This document shows positions 32,490 to 45,603 of a stretch of DNA of 64,000 nt, one piece after another; within the stretch, counting starts at the first letter, position 1; every line of letters begins with the position of its first letter. Where the stretch lies: contig CM035360.1 of the NCBI GenBank assembly GCA_020137815.1, forward strand, positions 4,637,855 to 4,701,854. The letters run 5' to 3'. Under the pieces are notes generated by a model. The model was not told the origin of the DNA and made no database searches. It saw only the letters and a list, made by a program, of their open reading frames with translations. The DNA comes from Hormiphora californensis (taxonomy: Eukaryota; Ctenophora; Tentaculata; Cydippida; Pleurobrachiidae). The position numbers were made by a program, and so were the translations under genes.

Positions 32490-33475
32490 CACTTTCTCGG
32501 TACTAATTTCGATTCGGGATAATTTTCTCGGTAAGAAATTGCGACTCGGGGAAATTTCTCGCTTAGAATAACGATTCGAGAAAATTTTCTCGGTAAGAAT
32601 TTGCGATTCGGGGAAATTTCTCGCTTAGAAAATACGATTCGGGATAATTTTCTCGGTAAGAAATAAGAAATTGCGACTCGGGGAAATTTCTCGCTTAGAA
32701 TAACGATTCGAGAAAATTTTCTCGGTAAGAATTTGCGATTCGGGGAAATTTCTCGCTTAGAAAATACGATTCGGGATAATTTTCTCGGTAAGAAATAAGA
32801 AGTTGCGACTCGGGGAAATTTCTCGCTTAGAATAACGATTCGAGAAAATTTTCTCGGTAAGAATTTGCGATTCGGGGAAATTTCTCGCTTAGAAAATACG
32901 ATTCGGGATAATTTTCTCGGTAAGAAATAAGAAATTGCGACTCCGGGAAATTTCTCGCTTAGAATAACGATTCGAGAAAATTTTCTCGGTAAGAATTTGC
33001 GATTCGGGGAAATTTCTCGCTTAGAAAATACGATTCGAGAAAATTTTCTCGGTAAGAAATTGCGTTTCGGGGAAACTTCTCGCTTAGAAAATACGATTCG
33101 AGAAAATTTTCTCGGGAAGAAATTACGATTCGGGGAAATTTCTCGCTTAGAAAATACGATTCGGGATAATTTTCTCGGTAATAAATTGCGATTCGGGGAA
33201 TTTCTCGCTTAAAAAATACGATTTGAGAAAATTTTCTCGGTAAGAATTTGCGATTCGGGGAAATTTCTCGCTTAGAAAATACGATTCGAGAAAATTTTCT
33301 CGGTAAGAAATTGCGATACGGGGAAATTTCTCGCTTAGAAAATACGATTCGAGAAAATTTTATCGGTTAGAAATTGCGATTCGGGGAAATTTCTCGCTTA
33401 GAAAACACGATTCGAGAAAATTTTCTCGGTGAGAAATTGCGATTCGGGAAAATTTCTCTCGCTTAGAAATTGCGA
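32490..33475 (+). repeat. Higher-order minisatellite
   Basis: About 17 units of roughly 55-65 bp alternate variants of gattcggggaaatttctcgc / ttagaaaatacgattcg and gagaaaattttctcggtaag. In the first half two variants pair into a 125-132 bp higher-order unit (gggata recurs at 32516, 32641, 32773 and 32904). The second half uses single units. Open frames across it are repeat artefacts. Confidence 0.9.
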
Positions 33476-34366
33476 TCACTGCGCTGGCAAGCGCAAAGGT
33501 TGCCATTCCCCCTCCCCCAAACAGCAAAGCGCCGCCAGAAACGCAGTTATACGTTTTATGGGTGTTTTGACTGAAAACCCAGATATCAGAAGGCTATAGC
33601 ATGGCTCCCATTCATCCGTTTGACTTGAAATTTGGAATGTATACCCGGCTCGGGGTCATTAACTTAAGTTAAAAATTTCAAGTCTCTATCTCATCTGGAA
33701 CTGAAGTTACAGACAGGTCCCATTTGCCCTAGATTCAGTGTAACACATATGCGCGCGCGCGTACGCGCGTAGGAGAGACGCTTTTTATAAACCATATTCA
33801 CACCAAACGAAAAGAGATAGAAACTTCTCGTTTTCACAGCTGGTAGATCTACTGGATGTGTGTGCATTAGTCGAGGTGGCGTCCCTTTTCATCGCCAGGA
33901 ACGTCCTACAGAACGTCTTAAAGTCGTCATTTTTCAGACTCTGACCAAAATTCTTTGAGCTCAATTTACAGCCTGAAGACGGATTCTAATCGAAAAACGA
34001 AGACTATATCATGGAAAGAGAATTGTCTGAACTTTGAGAAACTATATTGCGAATTTTCAAAACTACATGTATAAGGGTCTTAAAACGCGTCTGAAGTGTT
34101 ATGACTGTTTAAAAATAGATATGACGATATGGGTTTTTTCGCCATAGCGGACTCAAATCTTATCCAATCGATCTCAAACTTGGTCAGTATCTTCATCTAG
34201 GTAATCCCGATGATATGACGTCAAAATTTTGACGTCATGACGTCGTGACGTCATTTTATGACGTCAAAATGACGTCAAAAATGAAAAAAATTCAACTTAG
34301 CGATTCCATCCTCTCCGTACTTGTTCTACTACATCGAAATGGATAAAAAATCCCAAAAATGATGCA
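33473..34366. repeat. Long dispersed repeat, copy 2 (inverted relative to copy 1)
   Basis: Begins atcactgcgctggcaagcgc, which is the reversed end of copy 1. It carries the same landmarks in reverse order, ending in a gacgtc cluster (34,215-34,275) next to a palindrome. Confidence 0.7.
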
Positions 34367-34574
34367 AATTATACCAAAACTAATTGAAATTAGTAGGCCG
34401 GAAAGGTTGCCCTATGATTTGAGCTACCTTTGGCACCAGTACATTTCCTTTTAAAGATAGACGAAGCATCTGTTATACCCTGTTTTTACCCCTTGAATGT
34501 TACGGTGGCAAAGGTAGCTCAAATCATAGGGCAACCTTTCCGGCCTACTAATTTCAATTAGTTTTGGTATAATT
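34367..34574. mobile_element. 208-bp palindrome (GCCGGAAAGGT family, copy 2)
   Basis: Arms aattataccaaaactaattg and inverse include aggccggaaaggttgcccta and tttgagctacctttg. Same terminal logic as 23,305-23,522. Confidence 0.85.
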
Positions 34575-35550
34575 CGATAATACTTTCTTGGATAGAAAAT
34601 TCGATTTGGAAAGATTTTCTCTCTTAGAAATCCCGATTTTTCGTACAAACAGTACAAAAAAGTACAACAAATTATGGAGGTGGGTGCCTAGTAAAAGTTC
34701 ATGGACAGGTTCCTTTTGTGCTAATTTGTACCGCCTAGGAACGTTTGTCGTGTATTTATTATCATTCGAAATTCGAAAAAGTAAACATCATTAAGATTCA
34801 GATTTCGAAAATTTTGAATAGAACATTTCCTTGTGTTTTGATAAAGAACAATTAAAACATGATTAAAATATGTTTTTATGTTCCAATTATGTATAAGAAA
34901 CCACAGTTTAACCTATTAATATGACACAATTATGATCATAAACTAAAGTTTAAACGATCAGAAAAGCTTTGATTTATCATTTATACCCCGTTTTATTTTT
35001 TTGTATTTTTTTGTACTTTTTTGTATTTTTTTGTATTTTTTTGTATTTTTTTGTTTGAGGAAAACCTTGTTTTTTTCCGTACAAACATACAAAAAATAGG
35101 TTGGAACCCCCCCACGTAGCTTGCATGTTAAAAACACCCGGGATGATTACTGCCCCCCAGCTAGTCTCAGTCTTCTCTAGTCAGCACAATGCTTAAGAGT
35201 ACGCTACTTAGCGCGTATACCGTATAAATTATTTTACTCTCAAGCATACTTTCATGTTTTCCCAAGCTCACATTTTGATAAATCAACGTATAGGATACCC
35301 AGATTTATCAACTGCATGTAAGTGTATATGACTATGAAGATCGAGGCTATAACAGTCCCAATAAGAGCCCGTACTTGTGCATTTAAATCGGTATAATCTC
35401 CAAGCACCACTCTACTTACCCCCCCCCCCCGCCCCCTTGATGAAGGTTCTATGTGGTGAAACTTCCCCCTGATGTAGAGACTGCTATACTCGATGTGCTG
35501 TTGTTGTCTTGGCTTGGGCACAGCTACCTATACCTACAGTACCATACAGA

Positions 35551-35878
35551 TATAGAGGCTACAACAAAACGATGTGCTGTCGCACCGTACCATTGTTGCC
35601 ATGGTGACGAAAGGGGGTTTACAGGATAATGAGGTGATGATAATCACCGCGGTGCGACAGCACATCTAATTAAGGGTCGTACTGTTACACAATAGTATTG
35701 CTATGGCTTCGTTTAAAGATCCTGTCATTGGTTAAAACCGTATGGGAATGTGTTTAAACTATGATGTGCTGTCGCACCGCGGTGATTATCATCACCTCAT
35801 TATCCTGTAAACCCCCTTTCGTCACCATGGCAACAATGGTACGGTGCGACAGCATATCGGTTTGTTGTAGCCTCTATA
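35551..35878. mobile_element. 328-bp foldback element
   Basis: Arms of about 115 bp run from tatagaggctacaacaaaac through gatgtgctgtcgcaccg, ttgccatggtgacgaaaggg and gtttacaggataatgaggtg. The loop is about 95 bp. Confidence 0.88.
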
Positions 35879-36502
35879 GTATGTAGTACACTACCCTAGA
35901 TAAAGTAACCGCCTCGGCCCTGTATTCCATGTTGAACTTCACGGGATAGGAGCACATAAACAGTACAAAAATGTGTTACTACCTTGTGTTGCTACTGCGC
36001 CAACCACGTATAGTAACAATACAAATACTACCGTCTACCGTCCTCTAACTACTAGTGGCCGTAGTACCGTGTTTTCATGTTGCAATTTGTAACTGCAGTT
36101 ATAATCTTTTGTAATTGTGAAACAGAAGGAAATGCCATACAGCAACTCGAGAAATTATATTCTAACCCGTGGCGCACGGAGAGAGAGAGAGATGGTCGAA
36201 CTATAGCTGCAATAATCAGCGATCCCTGAAAAATGCCACCTGGAACCTACAAAGTTCACAATCACACAATAATATCGTAATTTATATTATTAATGCCATT
36301 CCAATTCTCGAAGAGTCTCGAGTAGCATATATATGCCCTGCACGGCCGTATGACCCGGGGCACGGCAGCAGGTGGGCGGCAGGAACTGTAACTGGGCCAT
36401 TGAACACTTATTGTCTTATTGTTGGTGTTGCGTGTGTCTGATCATGGTGTGGCGTGACAGCGTGTGTCTGGTGAAATGACATGCCCATTCAGTCAACTAG
36501 AG

Positions 36503-37022
36503 CCGGCACTTGGTGCCATTAAGCCACCTATTCTCGCTTCGCGTGAGCTCGATCTCAGTCGTTGTGCCACTTCGATCTTGCAAATGTGTCAAGGATGCTT
36601 GTAGTGGAAAACCGGTGCCGCAATGAACCGTCTCGATCAAATGCCGTAAGAAGACGCGCAAGCTTGACTAATCACAGCCCTATAATAGATCGTGCTGAAA
36701 AAGCGTACTTTATTAGTTTAGTGCCCACACGTTACACAAACGGTGCATCTCCATTCTCCGTACCGTTTTTGAACACCGTTTCTCCACTACTGCAAGCGGC
36801 GCTGCAGTAATTTTCACCAAAGCTGGCACACGCGGTTCTGCATGATAATACCATTATATTTTCTTCAGTTCCCTAAACCACTTTATACATTTGTTATATT
36901 CGAACCAGCTTGGTGAGTCGAGCAAGGTTGGTCACATTGAATATTTATACCTGAGTGAGATCGACGTCGCGCACAACTGAGATCGATCTCACGAAGCGAG
37001 AATAGGTGCAGCAATGGTACCA
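36503..37022. mobile_element. Nested MITE pair
   Basis: The outer element has inverted ends with cctattctcgcttcg / cgaagcgagaatagg and the GAGATCGATCTC core. Inside lies a second MITE (about 36587-36798) with ends cttgtagtgga and its inverse, near accgtttctccactac. The inner family recurs at 55,739-55,978. Confidence 0.6.
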
Positions 37023-37294
37023 ACGAGCAAGGCAAGTTAAACAGTTCTTCCTCTTTTGAAAGAGCTGTGCTTTACTGATATGTTTTAATTTTCTTTTTTT
37101 ATGAGCTGCAGCTGAAATGTGTATCTTTCTTTCTTTTCTTGTGAGCTGGGGTTAATATCCAAGAACGAACTGCCAGAGCATTGACCTGACATTGTCAGGC
37201 TGAAAAAGAACGAAAAGTTGAAGATAGAAGACAATAAATATCCTTCAAGATAAGTTGTGCACCATATCTCTCTCCATACAATAGTAGCCCTCTT

Positions 37295-37840
37295 CCCTAG
37301 TAAACGCGCACAGGCTGTTTGTTGCACAAACGACGCCGTTCTACCCCGTTAACGATGAGGAACGGTGTCGTTTATGCAAGAAACAGCCGCGCACGTAAAG
37401 AACGGTGCCGTGAGGGCGGAATCACACCAAGATCTTCGAAAGAATTGTTTCGACGCACCAAACCCAATCACACTGAAAAGTTTGGTTGGTTCTTCACAGC
37501 AGGCGTTCAGTTGTTGTGAACGCCTGCTGTGCGCGGCGCATTGGCACGTGCATCTTGGGCGCTGGCAGGCTTTCACATGTTGTAACATATAGAAGCCTGC
37601 CAGCGCCCAAGATGCACGTGCCAATGCGCCGCGCACAGCAGGCGTTCACAACAACTGAACGCCTGCTGCGAAGAACCAACCAAACTTTTCAGTGTGATTG
37701 GGTTTGGTGCGTCGAAACAATTCTTTCGAAGATCTTGGTGTGATTCCGCCCTTAACGGCGTTGTTTCTGCAACTCATTTTTGGCGAGCAATTGGAATTGC
37801 AGAAACAACGCCGTTAACGGCGCCGTTTTTACGCGGAGAA

Positions 37841-37899
<59 letters not shown>

Positions 37900-38040
37900 A
37901 GATAGAGAGAGTCGAGATAGAAAGAGACACATGATACCACGGACGTGAAAAGCTATTGGGACCAACATTGTATGGCTTTACACGCTACAGCTACCCCACC
38001 CATGGCAACTATCTTTTCACAATCGAGTCACTGATTATAA

Positions 38041-38139
<99 letters not shown>

Positions 38140-38268
38140 TCTCTCTCTTTCTCTCTTTCTCTCTTTCTCTCTTTCTCTCTCTCTCGTTCTCTCTCTCTCT
38201 CTCGCTCTCTCTCTCTCTCTTTCTCTCTTTCTCTCTTTCTCTCTTTGTCTCTCTCTCTCTCTTTCTCT

Positions 38269-38324
<56 letters not shown>

Positions 38325-38537
38325 CTTTCTCTTTCTCCGCGTAAAAACGGCGCCGTTAACGGCGTTGTTTCTGCAATTCCAACTGCTCGCCAAAAATGAG
38401 TTGCAGAAACAACGCCGTTAACGGCGCCGTTCTTTACGTGCGCGGCTGTTTCTTGCATAAACGACGCCGTTCCTCACCGTTAACGGAGTATAACGGCGTC
38501 GTTTGTGCAACAAACAGCCTGTGCGCGTTTACTAGGG
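37295..38537. mobile_element. 1.24 kb nested foldback element with GA/CT microsatellite core
   Basis: Outer arms ccctagtaaacgcgcacagg and inverse carry several gttaacggcg / cgccgttaac boxes. The left half contains its own palindrome centred near 37,592 (arms aacgcctgctgtgcgcggcg, cagcgcccaagatgcacgtg). The right half repeats the aacggcgttgtttctgcaa module in inverted order. Between the halves lie (GA)n (37,838-37,902) and (TC)n (38,043-38,335). No transposase. Confidence 0.85.
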
Positions 38538-39600
38538 TTTAGCTTTATTAGTCCTAATTATTCTGGTTGATTAGAGAGATTGTTACTATAACTTAAGAGA
38601 GATTATTACTATAACTTAAGAGAGATTGTAACTGCAATGGAGTAACTATGCCGTGCCCTTTGAGTTTTACCGCTTCTGCCCTTGTGGCGTAGAAGCTGAG
38701 CTGCGTTGACAGCGAGGCGTTGAATTCAGCTCAATCATGCACGGTAATATGGCATGGCGGAGTAGCCACGTATTATATAAAGCACTTAATGCAGCAGCAC
38801 TTAGATCCTCCACGAATTTGTGGGTTGTCAAAGGCTTTAATAGAGCTCGAATGTCTTAGTGGACTGTTAGCTAGAACGCTGTAGCCTAGCTCGATTTATT
38901 AATTTATGAGGTTTTCATCCAGGCGCTGTGGGGGCGCAGCTCAGTTGTATTTACACCACAATGCGTGTCACACATTTCATTAAAACGTCCCAATATAGTG
39001 GTTTATGAAGGAGCAGTTTCGTAGCAGGTAGCGGTGGACCGTCTACCGATTTAGTTAGTATTCAAATATGTCATTTTCGAATTCTAACCCTGCTATGCCT
39101 TTTTGTAAAGCAAAAATGCATCCGGGTGAATGCCTTCGGCATTCTCCCGGGCAGGGAAAAAATACTTGCATAAGTAACTGAACTTTTAGTAATGTCGCGT
39201 TATGTAGTATTGTAGTCATTTGAAAGTTTCACTCCGACGGTACGAGGATATAAGAACTCCCACTACCGTACAGTGACGTTTAATAAATAATAGATAAAAC
39301 GTGTGCTTAGAAAATTTAAGTTTAAAGTTCCCTCAATATTGGCATTAGAAGTTCATTAAATTTAATGAATCCTGTCAATATGACAGTTGATTGAGCAGGT
39401 ACCGACTGTAGGAGCTAGGCACCTCATTCAATCGAAAAGATGTGCCAATCTCATTACCACGCCACGCAAGTCCGGACTAAGCTCTGAAACCTTAGTGAAA
39501 GTATAAGAGCAATTTGTTCTTTTTCTTCCCGTCCCTCTTTGGGGAGGACGCTTGAGAGGAATTGGGGATCACGAAGTTGATTTGATTGGAAAACATAAGA
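38538..39600. other. Gene-free stretch
   Basis: No splice-supported coding sequence. One strong hairpin, cccgggtgaatgcc-ttc-ggcattctcccggg style, at about 39,120-39,152. I looked for tRNA box B signals and found none here. Confidence 0.4.
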
Positions 39601-39890
<290 letters not shown>

Positions 39891-41369
39891 GTTCCCAACA
39901 GGGCCCTATTGCAGTTCTCGTACACAATTTCTTTTATTCATTGCGCCCATTGCTGTCCCCTTTTGACGACCCAGTGTCAAAATTCACAAATATATGTGGA
40001 TCTAATTTCCAATGCTTTCAGGAAAAGTAATGCTAAAATAATAACATCATACCCAGATATTTCATTGCTTCAAACACGTGCATAACTGAAAAATAAAATA
40101 CCTGCATTACCTGCCGTCTCCACAGACTTGAGTAAAGGTGTGTCGAGATACGTATCAATTGTGTCAAAAGAATTGCCTGGCGTAGTACTGCAGAGCTGTG
40201 ACGTGTGTGACTGTGTGTCGAAGTGCAGACAAAAATGTAGACACAGATAATTCCTTTTGATCTTTTTACCTTCTATTCTCCAGCTGCTATAACTTGTCTA
40301 TTGACAGTGGTATGTACCTCAATTCTCAAACGTGACCTCGTCGACATTCGAGAGCTTTATGTTATTGGATCCTGGATTTCAGCTCCTTGGAATATATAGC
40401 ACCTGTTAAGCTTGCAAATCCTGTATTTATAGCCGGTATATATAAATTGCTTCATTGATAATGTACCTGCTATAACCCAACCGATCCTTATTCTCTATAA
40501 TGATCAGAGAGGGTGTTTCACAGACACAAGCAAGTTCCCTTTGTTCGCCGTTGCCGGTCCTTTGAGTTTGATCAACCTCATCAGCATAACTATAGGTCCC
40601 ACCAGATGGTATGATGGGGCTCAGGTGTTCATTTGTTTCTCTCTCATGGCTATCTCTAATTCTTTAGTTCTCTCTCTTTCTCTCTCCCTCATTCTCTAGC
40701 TCTATCTCATTAAATCTCACTCACTATCTCTCCCTCCCCCTCTCTCAATCCTTCTACTTCTATCTTTGTCTACGGTACGACTCTATTTTTCTGTGACAGC
40801 TATACCTTCAATTGTTACTGCTCACTATATTTCATGTCTATCTTTCTCTCTTCATATCCCTTCTCTCCATTTCTCGCTTACCCCCTCTCTCTCTATCTCT
40901 TTCTCTCTACTATATACGCTCTATCACCTACCTCCAGCTCGACGTCTTGAGATGTTCCCTCCATCGCTTACTTGAGACAGGCTGATCTACGATGGTTCTA
41001 TGATGGTTCTACGATGGTTCTATATGATGGTGACAAGTTAGTGCAACTGTCTGGCCAATCACGGAGAGTTCTCTATCCACAATTAGTCACTAGAGTATTA
41101 GTACTCGACTTGTCACCATTTGTTATTAAATATGATAGTACAGGCTTTATCGAGAACATAATCCTTGGACTAAATAATTGCCCCCCCCCCCCCCTAATTC
41201 GGTATTTCACATTTAAATTCCTTCATTATCAACACTCAGATCCCCAAACAAGTCTTTCTATTCTCTGGGCCACTGTCTCAGTACATAGTCTATATCTATT
41301 ATCCCTCTCTACCTTCCTCCCTCTCTATATAACAAGGGAAGAAAGTTGTCTAAATCTCCAGCTCCGCGA

Positions 41370-41425
<56 letters not shown>

Positions 41426-42683
41426 CTCTCTATTTTATATTTAGGATCTTTGTCGAAATCTCCTCATTCAGTTCGTGGCAATCTTTTGTTATTTTGATTA
41501 TGGTTCCTTGTCCTAAGGACAATGCCGTTCCCCCCCCCCCTTCGCAGGGCCATCAGCTCTCATAATCTTGGCTCCCCCTTTCACACAGTTTTAAGTTTAA
41601 AAAGCTAATAGCTTGTCCTCACTCCTCACCATATTATCCCCTCTGTCTCTCTATTGTTCTCACGTGTTAACAAGTGTTCCTAGCAGCTGAGTAAGACTCA
41701 GTGAGTTGTTTCTAAATGTATAGGGAGTGTGATTCTCTTGATAATGAAACCTAGTCAGAGAGAAAGAGTCGGTGAAAAGCATTATGAAGTTCTACAACTG
41801 TTACCAGCACTCAGCAGTCATGTAACGACGTTTTTTGGAGGTTTTGTTACAGGTATCGTAGCTTCTCTGAGGCTTATTGTTAACGAGTTTGCCCTTCCTC
41901 ACTATCGTTCTCGATGTTCGGCAGTGCAGAAAATTACATTCCGGACTCTGGGTACTTCGGCAAAAGCCACCTGTTTAAGTTTTTTGGTTTTTTCCTCTGT
42001 GCCATGTTATTATAACAGGGTCTCAATAAATCGGGGCACTTCAATCAGCCTGACCCTGTTTCCTCACAGAACCTATGATGTCAGTGTGACCATGACTCTC
42101 CTCTTTTTGTGAGAGGGTCAGCGCAATACCTGATTGTAGTAATAATGAGTTTCCAGTTTTGCTCCCGATTCTACACAAGCTATATGTTTTAGACTTCAAG
42201 TTTCTCTTCTATTCCTTTGTTTTTTTGACGGTAATCATCTCTCTTCTTTCTGATTTCAATGACCAATTCCATTGTTGTTGGTCTTCCTTTGTCCTCGTTC
42301 GAATTCCTTTCTTTGAAGAAGAATGCAGTGAAACTACCCTGAAGTGAACTAATTGGAGTTGAAAGAGTATCCTGAGAATTGTTTAATTTTAATTTACCGT
42401 GGAAGAATTGAATTAACACAACCATTTCACCTCTTGACTTGTTAAATGGGTCGAATGCCCATAAAATTTAGTTATATTTGTAAGCCTCTAATTGTGATGC
42501 ATTGAAAATAACTTTTCGATAGAATAGTAATATAACACATCTATACTTATAATTATAGTAGCTATAATATCGATGCAGTGACTAACACCTAACTAATAAT
42601 AAACTTTTGCAATTTGAGGTATAGGAATATGGAAAAGTAATTGCATCGGCATTTCTCGACCAGAATAATTACGTATCGTAAAA
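39891..42683. other. Gene-free stretch with CT-rich patches
   Basis: CT-rich runs at 40,660-40,960 and (CT)n at 41,371-41,422, plus a C-run near 41,181. A 127-codon open frame (41,732-42,112) has no recognisable domain and no splice partners. Confidence 0.4.
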
Positions 42684-42726
42684 AATTCTTATAATTAACA
42701 CTAATTAGTGTTAATTATAAGAATAT
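42684..42726. repeat. Perfect 43-bp palindrome
   Basis: attcttataattaacacta and its exact inverse meet at attagt. Confidence 0.85.
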
Positions 42727-44671
42727 TTTCTTTCTTTGTAGTATACATGGTCACATGCCTTTTACCAACTCTATGAACTTCAGATTTTACTGGTAAATAT
42801 TTTTGAATTTAGTGGGTCTGGTTATTCAGCCGGCAGGTGAGAACATTCGCCATGATAATATGATAATGCATATTGACAGGCCTGAGCGAACATTTTGACA
42901 ATAAATATTGTCTTTGACAATCATAAACAATTGAACTTGAATGACGAATATCTGTTTTGTCCCTATTTTGTCTTCTAGATAGATTGCGTAACTTATATAT
43001 TATCTAGAAGTATTTTGTGTTAAACACATGGTACCTATCCAGTTATATTGTAATATTACTATCTATATTAGACACCATGGTCTGACATTGTTGAGTTACT
43101 CAACAAGCCTGACACGTGTACCACAGAAGCACATGGCAGCTGATGGTGACGTTATATGAGAGGGGCACATGGAGCGGTGCGTTGGTCCTTGATCTACACG
43201 TGCTGTTAAATTTTAATGTCATCTCACCGGTGTGCTGCTGCTGATGTCAAACTAATGGAATTTTTATGTAAATTATATGTAAATTTAATCTCTATGCTGT
43301 AGTTGTGAGCTCACTTATTCTTGGGCGGGCGAAATCGTGGTTCAAGTATATGATTAATGACTATTTGTGAACAATAAGATAAGATTAACGAATTTCAATT
43401 CAACAATACTTCCATAAATAACACTCCCTGAAATTGTTTATTCGTTTGCTTAGACTTATTTTGCCTGGCTAGACTGTGTTTCGGGCGCCCCGCCTTCCTT
43501 TGCAAATGTAAAGGGAGGGTTAGAACATGACAAGACTTATTGGCAATACGTATATAAAAAGTAGTTTTTTTACAATAAGTACAAAATCCTTTTCGTCAAT
43601 TCATTCTACAATTCCTTCCATGATTACTATCCCTGAAAACATATATTTGATCCATCTCGCAGATTCCGTTTGGCAAACGCTGCTGGCGCCCGATAAGGCA
43701 GCGCTTTTCAAAGATTCCGTAGACCTTCTGCAATTCATTTTCTTGACCATTCAATCCAATTTGGATTCGTGAAGTTTTTTAAATTTCTCTTCATAGTATG
43801 AATCATACTCTCACCAATTTATTTTCTTCTCTCTCCCCTCTCTCTCCCTCGCCGTGTTATTGTACATCATTATTGGACCATGTCATTACCCGGTATTTTC
43901 TAACAGCACGCTCTGATCAGAATGATGGCTCAATATATTCCCCGCGGTTAATTACAGTGTCTATTATGTCTGGATAGACCGTGTCATTCTATCGTAATTA
44001 CACAGATCTCTCTCTGACCATGGTGCATATCTTCCATTGATTCTCGAAGAATCGTTGAAAGAAAGTCTAAGCTGAAGAAGGTGCTTGATAAACATAGTTT
44101 CTGATTTCCTAAAGACTTTTAGTTTGCTATCTAACTAAATAATATAAGCAGGCATTTTTTATCATCGATATGTCTCTTTGATCTTTTCAAAACTCCTTTG
44201 AATCCAATCATATCTACCCTCCCTTTCAAAACCCAACAACTTTATCTTTTTTAATGCAGCTTTACCCCGCGTCCCCTTCGTTATTTACAGTTTCACCCCC
44301 AAAGTTAGTACATACATAAAATAAAAGTAGCAGCTTGTGATAAGCTGTGATATTTTTTATCCTCCCTGCGCTATATATTTCTTGCTATAAATTTCTTGCT
44401 ATATATTCCAATTAGTTCTACCTTTAAGTTAACTCACAATTCGTATCAGGGTTGCCATATATGATATAGTATTGGAAGCAATCAACACCTCACATATCAT
44501 GCCGGTACATGAAGTGAATGTGCTGGCTCTCTGTCGCAGTAGCATGCTCCAACGTATGTCAAAATATAAAAGTGTAGTTTGTCTCTTGTCAAATGTCAAA
44601 TTACAATGTTGAACAAAAAACATTGTAGTTTCGTTTCTATAAAATTCGCTTAATATGTACATGTACTACTA
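42727..44671. other. Gene-free AT-rich stretch
   Basis: Only a fragment (43,460-43,525; gcctggctagactgtgtttc and agggagggttagaacat) related to the foldback at 27,725-28,095 is recognisable. Confidence 0.45.
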
Positions 44672-44843
44672 CAGTCGGACCCCGATTTAGGGGCCCCCGA
44701 TTTAGTGGCACCCCGATTTAGGGACATGATTTTTTCCCCCCAATATAGGAAATTAACCTTATTTGACCCCGGTTTAGTGGACACCCCGATTTAGTGGACA
44801 AGAGCCTTTCCCCCGAGGGTGTCCCTAAATCGGGGTCCGACTG
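44672..44843. mobile_element. pogo/Tigger-like MITE, 172 bp
   Basis: TA-flanked CAGTCGGACCCCGATTTAGG...AAATCGGGGTCCGACTG, with internal repeats of ccccgatttagtgg. Confidence 0.85.
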
Positions 44844-45322
44844 TATTTACTTAGACATATCCTTATACGTTTAAAATCCTTTCTAAAAGCTTTTGGTAAA
44901 TTTACTTTTTTATTTTGCTCTCTAGTAAAAGTTTTGGAGACATTCTAGTTTAGTGTGCTCACAAAAAGCAGGTCATGAGTCGTGTAAGATATAATCGAGA
45001 CTTGGAGGATTCAATTATGGAGACTGATTTGAAAATTAAATCTTGCTTTATAGTTACTGCCAAGGTTTAACTTTTAGAAAGCTTTCAGCTCCAGTCTCCA
45101 CAGAAGTCATATTATGACTCATAATGAAGCTCGTTAATAGCTTTCCGGAAAATGGCTCATGTCAGAAATCGTTTGCCAAAAACGACGTTTTCGGCAAATA
45201 GCATATGACATCGGGTATTTCCTTGTTGAAATAGCTTTAGTTTTATGGTGCTGGTTTGCTACGTGAACTAAATGAAAATGGTTTAATATGAGAAAGCTAG
45301 CTTGTACGCTATTTTATTTTCT

Positions 45323-45603
45323 CGACAAACGTCAAAAAAGAAATGGTTTCATCTTGACACATTATATGACTCATATAATGTGTCAAGATGAAACCATTTC
45401 ATTTTTGACGTTTATTATTAGCTTGCTAAAAGGTTCAAGTTTCTAAAAGTTATATCAAACGCTTTCTATCCTTCTTTCTAAATAACTATTCTAATTAACT
45501 TGCAAATATAATGCACTATGCAAAGTTTCTTACCAGTTCTCATAAAGATTTGCAAATTATTTATGAGAACTGGTAAGAAACTTCGCATAGTGCATTATAA
45601 ATA
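45323..45603. repeat. Two adjacent short palindromes
   Basis: 45,323-45,415: acgtcaaaaaagaaatggtt with its inverse around tatgactcata. 45,506-45,603: tgcactatgcaaagtttctt with its inverse around a 25-bp loop. Both are near perfect, and no coding sequence lies between. Confidence 0.8.

Larger units (their letters stand above)
32304..35113. mobile_element. 2.8 kb composite element with inverted ends and 7-bp target duplication
   Basis: The left end TGGGGGGGTTCCAACCTATT and the right end AATAGGTTGGAACCCCCCC are inverted copies. Each is followed inward by T7GTA-type repeats (tttttttgta / tacaaaaaaa). The direct repeat acgtagc flanks both ends (32297-32303 and 35114-35120). Inside, in order, are a higher-order minisatellite (32,490-33,475), an inverted copy of a long dispersed repeat (33,473-34,366), a palindrome (34,367-34,574), residual minisatellite-like sequence and the right T/A-rich arm. 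No transposase is encoded, so it would need help from elsewhere to move. Confidence 0.8.

Noticed and set aside
32997-33212. Repetitive open frame with RFGEISRLENTIRENFLG-like units
   Set aside because: It is a translation of the minisatellite whose unit length drifts in and out of frame. No start context or conservation can be argued.
32490-33475. Regularly spaced repeats that superficially resemble a CRISPR array
   Set aside because: There are no unique spacers. The whole unit repeats with small variants, it lies in an animal genome, and no cas genes are present. It is a minisatellite.
37956-38458. Long open frames on both strands (Ser/Leu and Arg/Glu)
   Set aside because: They come from CT/GA microsatellite inside a foldback element.
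41729-42112. 127-codon open frame
   Set aside because: No recognisable domain, no splice partners and AT-rich low-bias codons. Length alone is not enough.
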